64,000 bases of DNA from Marsupella aquatica (Eukaryota > Marchantiophyta), in the NCBI GenBank assembly GCA_973895155.1, contig OZ316899.1, forward strand, positions 8,618,001 through 8,682,000, given 5' to 3'. The position numbers were made by a program, and so were the translations under genes. Numbering within the stretch: the first letter of the stretch is position 1; every line of letters begins with the position of its first letter. Positions 57,691 to 64,000 of the stretch are shown here, one piece after another. Under the pieces are notes generated by a model, which saw nothing but the letters and a program-made list of their open reading frames with translations, ran no database searches and was not told where the DNA came from.

Positions 57691-58086
57691 GTATAGCCAC
57701 CGAGACAAGAAACAGGAAAACAGGAATTCTGGTAGCAGTTTTTTTTGCTGTTATCAGGAATATGCTACTGTTACCAGGAAAAGTTAGTCATTGGAACAGG
57801 ATAATACTTCATTACTTCAAGCCCGATACATCTGAAAAAAAGCAATATGCATTGGGCTTCATTTACATTCTAGAGCTTAGAACCAACTAACACGGCAACA
57901 ATTGTTGTCTGAAGATAAGTGAGTCCGGAATCACCACAGACACACAACCATTAACCAGTGAATGTCACGGGAAAAAACATTGACATGGTAGGTCCCACCA
58001 TAAGTAACATAATATTATAGGCCAACAATAAGGCAGAAAACCACAAATGAAAACTCCAGACAATTTGAAACACCACCAATGATGGG

Positions 58087-58252
58087 CTAGCGCCTGGCGC
58101 TAGCTAAAATGGAAACAACCAACACATTTAGAAAATGACATTGGATGAATGCAGAATGTGGGAAACAAAAATTTAAAATATCATTTGTAGTGATAGGATT
58201 ACAATGAAGTAAATGGTAATAAGGAAGACTTCCATCCCAGCGCCAGGCGCTA
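58087..58252. repeat. Two palindromes near the C2 3' end
   Basis: CTAGCGCCTGGCGCTAG at 58087-58103 and CAGCGCCAGGCGCTAA at 58238-58252, in the spacer downstream of the SWIM ORF. The remaining 57690-58320 sequence has no gene. Confidence 0.85.
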
Positions 58253-58326
58253 ACACAAAACTATACCGTTGTAATACGACAAAAACTAATATAACCGTTT
58301 CGAGTATAGGACAAATATATCCTTCT

Positions 58327-58539
58327 CTATAAACCATGAGCATTCTCCCTTTCCAAGATCAGTCGGACTTCTCCAACTGTGAGAATTGGTTGGCTGGTCA
58401 AAGTAGATTCCTCAACGTCTAGTTTGAAAACGTTCTGGAAAACCCAGTACAAATGTTTGCAAGGCATATATGGATGTCTGCGAGAATGTCGACGATAGAA
58501 ATCCTCACAAGAACAAGTCGGGAAAATACAAATCTGCAC
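58327..58539 (-). CDS. SWIM zinc-finger C-terminal exon of C2 transposase
   Basis: Encodes CSCEDFYRRHSRRHPYMPCKHL, written as CxCx(n)CxH, the SWIM signature that ends many Mutator-like transposases and FAR1-type proteins. It then has VFQNVFKLDVEESTLTSQPI and stops after ENAHGL. At 70 residues it is too small for a stand-alone protein and is probably the last exon of the MULE-like transposase gene or of the accessory gene. C3 keeps only the part after the finger. Confidence 0.65.
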   Translation of the reverse strand: MQICIFPTCSCEDFYRRHSRRHPYMPCKHLYWVFQNVFKLDVEESTLTSQPILTVGEVRLILERENAHGL

Positions 58540-58623
58540 AAAGTAACTATTCGGCGTCCTTAGATTCTCATGTGTTTGTACTTTGAATTGCTTCCCCCAT
58601 GAGTTCCCAATAGAAACATCCCA

Positions 58624-59760
58624 CTATCCCTGGACGGACATGGTCTCTTTTCTTGCAGATTCAATCCTCTTCATGTGACCATGGGTCAAGGTCGATCGAG
58701 GAACCGTGTTCTTTCCATTCCGACTCCGGAGACGAACAGTGGGTTCCAGAAGATTGACTCTCTCTGGAAATAAGTTTACATTGATTCGAAGCTCGAAAAG
58801 TGACGGTGGAGGTAGAGGACCGTCTCTTCCTTGGGCTATAGGTATTCCCTGGTCAACAAGATACTTCATCTCAGCTTCTGAAACATTTGTTCCTTTTATA
58901 ACAGGAAGAACATCGGGAAAGGAGGGCAGGTTCACTACACCACGGCGGGGACGGCTCCGATAACATGTGTTGTTTGGGCAGAACCAAATCATTTTGGCTA
59001 TGGGTTCCCCCCTGAACATGCGTTGTCCTTTGACAACAATGCCGATGACACCGTTTGATGAGGGGAACCCAACTTTCTTCACTCTATTTTGACACTCATC
59101 TCTCTCGGAACTACCGCCAAATGAAGCGTTGCACTGTGGACCGGCCCCAAATCTTGATGTCCGACGCAGATGCCATGAACCTTGCATGACTTCTATTTCA
59201 AGAACTCGAGATTGGAGCGATGTCTGCTGAAGTACAGTGGGAGCGCTTTGTGGGTATTGTGTTGAACATGATTGATGTCGACCCTGCGGTGTACTGAAAT
59301 CATCACGTTCTGCATCCCTTGAATCATCACTTCCTGAGAGATTGACAACGGAAATATCATCAGGTTTTTCTTCCGATACGGAAGCAAACATTGTGTGGTG
59401 CAGATTTTTACGCTTGAGTGATCTGGTATTCGGCGATGTGATAAGGACTTTATCATGCCGGTGGGAGTCTTGTGGCAAGACAATCCCAGTTGCAGGTCCT
59501 TTCCTCTTGACAGACTTTGTTAGAACATCTCCATTGAGAGGAACGCTTCTCTCCAAGTCAAACTCAGCTGCATTGGAGAGGAGCATGTTCATCGCATCCT
59601 CGAACAGCTTTGGGGAACCTGCCTGGTCAGCTGAACGGAAAGCCAGTTCCCATATTGTAGGACCTCTTCCTCTACTCAATCCTTTCCGATATGCGGTATA
59701 GGCTGCAACCTGAGATATAGCTCGATTCTGATCCATTTCACATGCCTCGAAGAGCCCCAC
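58624..59760 (-). CDS. Accessory ORF of C2, unknown function
   Basis: 378 residues without a stop. No ATG at 59760 (GTG); MDQNRAISQV at residue 9 is the first Met, and an AG acceptor just upstream makes it a likely internal exon. Near residues 10-70 it has AAYTAYRKGLSRGRGPTIWE and LFEDAMNMLLSNAAEFDLER, a helical part. A Ser/Asp-rich middle follows, then GFPSSNGVIGIVVKGQRMF, and a C-terminal region with GIPIAQGRDGPLPPPSLFEL that recalls the DEGIS..PLPF segment of the C1 and C3 accessory ORFs. No enzyme motif is recognised. It lies between the transposase and SWIM exons on the same strand. Confidence 0.5.
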   Translation of the reverse strand: MGLFEACEMDQNRAISQVAAYTAYRKGLSRGRGPTIWELAFRSADQAGSPKLFEDAMNMLLSNAAEFDLERSVPLNGDVLTKSVKRKGPATGIVLPQDSHRHDKVLITSPNTRSLKRKNLHHTMFASVSEEKPDDISVVNLSGSDDSRDAERDDFSTPQGRHQSCSTQYPQSAPTVLQQTSLQSRVLEIEVMQGSWHLRRTSRFGAGPQCNASFGGSSERDECQNRVKKVGFPSSNGVIGIVVKGQRMFRGEPIAKMIWFCPNNTCYRSRPRRGVVNLPSFPDVLPVIKGTNVSEAEMKYLVDQGIPIAQGRDGPLPPPSLFELRINVNLFPERVNLLEPTVRLRSRNGKNTVPRSTLTHGHMKRIESARKETMSVQG

Positions 59761-59895
59761 TTTTTTTCATTACCCATGCTTTCATTCCTGTGTGAACAGA
59801 CTCTGATCCGGTACAGTTAGGAATCCTAGCGTCTTCTTCAGCACTTTTGTCCTGGAACGGCAAAGCATAAACACTAGTGAGAATCCGCAAAACAT

Positions 59896-60098
59896 ACTAG
59901 CGCTAGGCGCTAGGCATAACATTTCGATAAAACCATCAATATTATTGTGTAATCACATGTTTATGAAAATAAACAGGTCAATATTTGAGAATCAATGACA
60001 TTATTTGGATTCTTTGGATGGAATGTTGAGGAATGTCATCTCAAAAATGTACTTCCACAAAGGAATTTGACTTGCATATTACTAGCGCCAGGCGCTAT
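59896..60098. repeat. Two palindromes between C2 exons
   Basis: ACTAGCGCTAGGCGCTAG at 59896-59913 and ACTAGCGCCAGGCGCTAT at 60081-60098, the second right after the likely exon end near 60110. Both positions would be intronic if the transposase gene is spliced as inferred. Confidence 0.8.
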
Positions 60099-60242
60099 TA
60101 CCTACCAAGCGAATAAAATTTCCCCACTACCTCCAACGCACGACCCACCACGATATCCAACTCTGAAGCATTCGGAGCTTCCCAGGTAAGCAGTTACCCG
60201 ACTGCCACCATAGGTCAATCTCTCTTGAAAGTTGGTAAGCCT

Positions 60243-62090
60243 CTACAATGTTGGTGCGTTTCGTAATTTATCCCATAGCATTCGATGTTCCGCCTGCTTC
60301 TCTTCCAACACTCCTTCAACAGAATGGCGATGAAAAGCTTGGTAAAAATGAAAAGCGTCAGTCCTCTCCCGTTCAGGGTTTGGGTGCCCTCCAAAAAAAA
60401 CATTTCGGACTGCTAACCATCCGGCTTGGGCATTGTCTGCCATGAAGCCATGAATGGTTGGATTATCTAACCCATTCTCTTTGGAAACCTCAATCATCAA
60501 TCTCCAAGCCTTCTCGAATGACGCCGTGTCCTCAGCTTTTAGCTCGCAAGTAAATATTGTACACAATGCGCGGTAATTATGATCGTAAATGTGTGCGCTG
60601 AAAGTCACCCAATCCTTGGTCATTCGTTTCATGACATCGAAGCTTACCCAGGCACCTTCAAGCATCCCTCCAGGTTGCATTTGCCGCAAAAGATCCACCC
60701 CAGACCCATGGGCTTTGGAAGTCATCTTAAATATGTGAGGTCTGTCTTCTTGAGATCCTTGACCTGGAAGGATGTACCTCTGTAGAAAAGGCATGCTGAT
60801 ATTCTTTTGATACCAAACAAGAAAATCCAACTCTCCACGGCCTTTCTGGTCCTGCGTCCCACTCCTGAAAAGAGATGCAAACTTCTGTGGAGTAGAAACT
60901 ACCATTAGAGACTGGAAAATCTCTGTCTCTTCGATATCTTCAATCTCACCCAGGTTCTCACACAAAAACTGTACAAAAGATCCTGTCGCTACATTTTTAA
61001 TCCCGGCAGGCGTCCAAGTAGGATTGCCTTCCAATTTCTTTTTAATGATATCTTCAACTACCTTTTCCGCACTTCGGGAAAATACCTTACGACAAGGATG
61101 GTTGTGGGTGCCCACATGAATCGCAAGGCGAGACATGTGACTACAGGTATCTGAGTCAAGCAGAACTTGAGGATACATATAAAACAGTCTTGTAGAGCAT
61201 GCCTCTACACAAAAAGGGAGCTGTTGGCAATAATGACAAACAACTCCACCCTGGTCAATGAACGATCCAACATGGTGAGAGCCTCCAAGTTTTGGGGTAC
61301 CAGCCCATGCCTTTGCATTCCTCCTCTTCTTTCGGCGGAAGTAGTCACAAGTTTTATTCCTGCACTCAATAAATCCAGTACAAGAGACTTTACCGAATTC
61401 CCAATATTTCTTGGGCTGCACGTTTGCGGTGGTAGGAAATATTCTTGTCCAGATGTAGCAATCCTTGGTTCGGTCCATGTCCCGTAGACGAGATCCTTTT
61501 GAAAGAATTCCCGACGATGGAGGCAACTCAAACACTACGTTTCCATTGTACTTCGGAGGCAAACAAGGTACTTGTTCATGCCGGAAGTTTCCAGCCAAAA
61601 TGAACCTCGAAAGTTCGTTGGACCCAGTTGACTTGAGCAGCGCGTCCATTGCACTTCTCCGATATACAATATGGGATTGCGACAATGGCATCTCCTCTTT
61701 GACCAAGACCACATCAGGCACCGAAGGCTCCACAAAGGGGATCCTTGGTGGCTCCTCATCATCACTATCGGAAAGAGCAACTACATCCACCGGATCCCTT
61801 TGAGGGGATTGCCGATCTCCTTGATTTGGTTCCCAAACGACAATGGAGTAGCGCAACCCAGCATTAAGGTGCCAAAATCTCACCCCGTCATCGACATCAA
61901 AAAGTGCGACAGATTCAAAGTCATTGGCTTCCGTTCCCTCCTGAACGATTGCCTCTATGTCATTCATGCGCAAATCAAACCTTCCACAAAGATAAACCTC
62001 ACTTATTTGCCTGTACCTTTTGGCCACAGACACTGGAATGGAAACGATGTCACCGGTGGACATACGGGTAACTACGACTGACTGAGACAT
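60243..62090 (-). CDS. MULE-like transposase of C2
   Basis: Open frame of 615 codons from ATG at 62090. The N-terminal part (GDIVSIPVSVAKRYRQISEV) is followed by an acidic linker. Residues about 225-330 hold cysteine pairs (SCTGFIECRNKTCDYFRRKK; VVCHYCQQLPFCVEACSTRL) and HMSRLAIHVGTHNHPCRK, a zinc-binding DNA-contact region. The core has EGAWVSFDVMKRM, then CTIFTCELKAEDTASFEKAW, FMADNAQAGWLAV, and RTDAFHFYQAFHRH, which fit the DDE pattern of Mutator-like transposases, with ADNAQ as the second Asp. The third acidic residue and the SWIM finger would lie in downstream exons (about 60210-60110 and 58539-58327). Stop TAG at 60243 may lie just past a donor. C3 carries a decayed copy. Confidence 0.72.
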   Translation of the reverse strand: MSQSVVVTRMSTGDIVSIPVSVAKRYRQISEVYLCGRFDLRMNDIEAIVQEGTEANDFESVALFDVDDGVRFWHLNAGLRYSIVVWEPNQGDRQSPQRDPVDVVALSDSDDEEPPRIPFVEPSVPDVVLVKEEMPLSQSHIVYRRSAMDALLKSTGSNELSRFILAGNFRHEQVPCLPPKYNGNVVFELPPSSGILSKGSRLRDMDRTKDCYIWTRIFPTTANVQPKKYWEFGKVSCTGFIECRNKTCDYFRRKKRRNAKAWAGTPKLGGSHHVGSFIDQGGVVCHYCQQLPFCVEACSTRLFYMYPQVLLDSDTCSHMSRLAIHVGTHNHPCRKVFSRSAEKVVEDIIKKKLEGNPTWTPAGIKNVATGSFVQFLCENLGEIEDIEETEIFQSLMVVSTPQKFASLFRSGTQDQKGRGELDFLVWYQKNISMPFLQRYILPGQGSQEDRPHIFKMTSKAHGSGVDLLRQMQPGGMLEGAWVSFDVMKRMTKDWVTFSAHIYDHNYRALCTIFTCELKAEDTASFEKAWRLMIEVSKENGLDNPTIHGFMADNAQAGWLAVRNVFFGGHPNPERERTDAFHFYQAFHRHSVEGVLEEKQAEHRMLWDKLRNAPTL

Positions 62091-62320
62091 CACAGAAGCC
62101 TCGAAAGCAAATGAGCGCTGGAAAATTATGAATCAAAATTCCAACGACGAGGGCTGTTATCGATCCTGACTAACAGTTCCCTAAAGCCGTTATAATAAGA
62201 CAATCCTTTGACACCATAAATGTATTTTGTCGTTATATCAACGTCATTTACGATCAACGTCATTAACAATAAACGTTATTTAGGAAGAACCCTATTGTTC
62301 TAGAAATATCAGATGATGAA

Positions 62321-62774
62321 TAGCGCCAGGCGCTATTAAAAACAATCCAAAAGTAGAGGCCCTTGAAGTGTCAATTTATGTGTAGCGCCTGGCGCTAATA
62401 ATAACAATCCAAAAGTTTAGGGCCCGTCTAACATCAATTTATGTGTAGCGCCAGGCGCTAATAAAAGCAAATGACATAAAACGAATTCCTAAAGGAGACT
62501 TTGGATGATTAGCGCCAGGCGCTAATATTGATATCATTCATATTATGAATGTATACAATGGTAAAAATAGAAGTAGGGGCCTTCAAAAGGCTGAAAAGCT
62601 TTGTTTTTTGCTAGCGTCGGGCGCTAGTTTTCTTTTGTATAAGAAATATGAGAAAACTGGATTTTGGGGAAAGTAATGGCGTATTAACGCCTCTTATGGC
62701 TCTATATTGAATTCCCAACTGACATAAAAATTGAAGATTTTAGCCCTTGGAAATTACTAGTGCCGGGCGCTACT
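62321..62774. repeat. Array of six palindromes upstream of C2 transposase
   Basis: Positions 62321-62335, 62383-62397, 62446-62460, 62510-62524, 62611-62627 and 62756-62774. The first four are spaced 62, 63 and 64 bp, within partial tandem repeats sharing AACAATCCAAAAGT and ATCAATTTATGTG. Centres alternate CCAGG and CCTGG; the last two are TCGGG and CCGGG. They lie 230-680 bp upstream of the transposase ATG. Confidence 0.9.
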
Positions 62775-62800
62775 ATTTGGTGAGCAAAAATGAATTTTGT

Positions 62801-62938
62801 TGTAAACCATAGTTTACATATAACCCTAAGCTAAGGTTACCTTTAACCTTAGACCATGTAACTTCATGGCTATATAAAGCCACACCTTAATGAAGAGTTA
62901 ACACATTATTCCAAGCATTGGTATCCCAACTCTTAACA
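62801..62938 (+). repeat. Short LTR of a Ty1/copia element
   Basis: Begins TGTAAACCATAGTTTACA and ends ..TCTTAACA. A TATATAAAG box lies near 62872. At about 138 bp it is short for copia. The 3' LTR would be outside the window. Confidence 0.6.
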
Positions 62939-62953
62939 CGTTATCAGCACGAG
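62939..62953 (+). promoter_or_regulatory. Probable copia primer-binding site, CGTTATCAGCACGA
   Basis: Stands directly after the LTR. It does not begin TGG, so it would not pair with a tRNA 3' end. Its reverse complement contains GTGCTGATAACG, similar to a tRNA-Ile (GAU) anticodon arm, which suggests priming by a half tRNA. From 62954 to 63392 only untranslated leader is seen. Confidence 0.45.
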
Positions 62954-63392
62954 TATGCTCTAGTCATTTTTTTTCTGAAATCAGTCTTTTGGTAATTCGA
63001 TCACCTTGATGTTTTCACGAGTAAAATACTCTTAAAAGGCACTTTTTTTCTCCCTCCTCCCAATAACCGCCCAAACCGACCCCCACCTTTTTTTCCCCTC
63101 TCAGCGCTAGCACATCGCTATTTGGGCAATGTACAGGCACTGAGAACATATAGAACACCTCACCAATTAGAATTACTCCATATCGCTTGTTTAGCCCAAA
63201 TTTTCCCCATCAACTAGAAATCGCTACACATCCAATTGAGCGCAATTTAATACGAGACGCGCCATTGAAGATTCATCATACCGAAGACCAAGGATAGACA
63301 CACGACAACCATAATTGGTATACCAATACCAAATCCCTGCAACCTCCATATTCAATTGTAACTAAACATTACAATCCCAAATTGTATTAAGA

Positions 63393-64000
63393 ATGAATAC
63401 CATAGAGAAATTACACTTCCCTGCATTAAAGGTAGACGGATCGAACTACCTTACATGGATCACAGATGTCGAAACATATTTTGCATTTCAAGAACTCGAA
63501 GATACACTATATATAGATGCAAATCTAACCCTCAAACAAAAAGCTAAAGCCGCGTTTCTATTGAGGCAACACCTATCACCACAATTGAAGAACAAATATA
63601 TGAATGAGGTAAATCCCCGCAAGCTATGGGATCAACTCAAATCCAGATTCGACCACATGCGCAAAATATGGCTCCCAGAAGCACGCAGGGACTGGCACAA
63701 CCTGCGAGTCATGGACCACACAAAAATTGCAAATTATAACAACGCCTTATTCCGAATCACATCTCAACTAGAAATGTGCGGCCACCCAGTAAACGATAAC
63801 GACCGCATTGATAAAACACTGTCAACATTCCCAGAAGCAAATATAGCCCTGGGAACCCAATACCGAGATATGAATTTTATGACCTACTCCGACCTCATTG
63901 CACATTTATTAGTCGAAGAGAAACAACAAATTGTAGCCCTACATAACGCAAGAAAAAGACCAGCAGGATCAGAACCACCACCCAATCGACCCGAATCACA
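63393..64000 (+). CDS. Ty1/copia gag, cut by the window edge
   Basis: Starts MNTIEKLHFPALKVDGSNYL and stays open to the last base (202 codons). It contains the copia gag pattern: LDGSNYL-type opening, a Trp two residues later, ARRDWHNLRVMDHTKIANYN and LIAHLLVEEKQQ. This is the capsid part of the UBN2/Retrotran_gag type; a zinc knuckle, if present, lies beyond the window. No stop or frameshift is seen, so the copy may be young. Confidence 0.85.
   Translation, partial: MNTIEKLHFPALKVDGSNYLTWITDVETYFAFQELEDTLYIDANLTLKQKAKAAFLLRQHLSPQLKNKYMNEVNPRKLWDQLKSRFDHMRKIWLPEARRDWHNLRVMDHTKIANYNNALFRITSQLEMCGHPVNDNDRIDKTLSTFPEANIALGTQYRDMNFMTYSDLIAHLLVEEKQQIVALHNARKRPAGSEPPPNRPES

Larger units (their letters stand above)
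57690..62800 (-). mobile_element. Family C element, copy C2
   Basis: The left end near 57688 (GGGTATAGCCACCGAGACAAG) resembles the C1 start GGGGAATTTACAAACGACA. Genes on the minus strand: MULE-like transposase (62090-60243), accessory ORF (59760-58624), SWIM-finger ORF (58539-58327). Ten palindromes occur, six of them upstream of the transposase. No methyltransferase gene is seen in this copy. The right end is masked by a copia LTR at 62801. Confidence 0.55.

Noticed and set aside
59873-59881. ACTAGTG near 59874-59880 as the missing 5' end of B2
   Set aside because: It is a short CACTAGTG palindrome inside C2 without TCC next to it or the TCTACT extension of the B terminus.
14225-62774. Spaced palindromes as a CRISPR array
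   Set aside because: Spacing is mostly irregular, spacers are similar rather than unique, no cas genes, and the DNA is eukaryotic.
1-64000. Search for tRNA, rRNA or host housekeeping genes
   Set aside because: None recognised by eye; all coding signals group with transposons. A covariance-model scan was not possible.

Overview
The window looks like intergenic DNA from a land-plant nuclear genome with a large, repeat-rich content, possibly a fern, lycophyte, bryophyte or gymnosperm; I cannot name the species. Evidence for a plant is En/Spm (CACTA) TNP2 transposases, plant GT-AG introns, an Athila/Tat-type Ty3/gypsy primer site, a Ty1/copia gag, and EDM2-like PHD fingers. I see no convincing single-copy host gene, tRNA, rRNA or CRISPR array. 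Almost everything belongs to nested transposable elements.

Three DNA-transposon families make up most of it. Family A (A1 1-5011, partial; A2 45255-55313, complete, 10,059 bp, TSD TGT) is a CACTA element. It carries a SET-domain gene and TNP2 on one strand and a TNPA-like gene on the other. Family B (B1 5012-10418, partial; B2 37431-about 57690) is a second CACTA family. It carries an EDM2-like PHD gene (plus BRCT and an F-box-like ORF in B1), TNP2 and TNPA-like genes. Family C (C1 13803-about 20880; C3 about 31400-37430; C2 about 57690-62800) carries a MULE-like transposase with a SWIM finger, an accessory ORF, and a spliced gene combining a ParB-like DGNHR motif with an N4/N6-type DNA methyltransferase fold. 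About 30 copies of a 15-17 bp palindrome, TAGCGCCAGGCGCTA and variants, lie only in C-type sequence and cluster upstream of its transposase.

Layout: A1; B1, cut by a 369-bp MITE and by a non-autonomous element (10419-13093) that itself holds a nested TIR element; C1, whose methyltransferase gene is split by a second copy of that element (18809-20277, TSD AGCTT) and by a MITE; gypsy-related ORFs around a GC-rich element (22007-26010); an Athila-like LTR, primer site and integrase remnant (27793-31385); C3; B2, inserted 11 bp from a splice acceptor of the C3 methyltransferase gene; A2, inserted into the B2 transposase gene; C2; then a short-LTR copia element running off the right edge.

The striking theme is that three unrelated transposon families each carry a gene of the chromatin or DNA-modification type: histone methyltransferase-like (A), silencing-reader-like (B) and DNA methyltransferase-like (C). 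Most copies are damaged. A2 is the best preserved, with an uninterrupted SET ORF and TNPA-like gene and one visible in-frame stop in TNP2.
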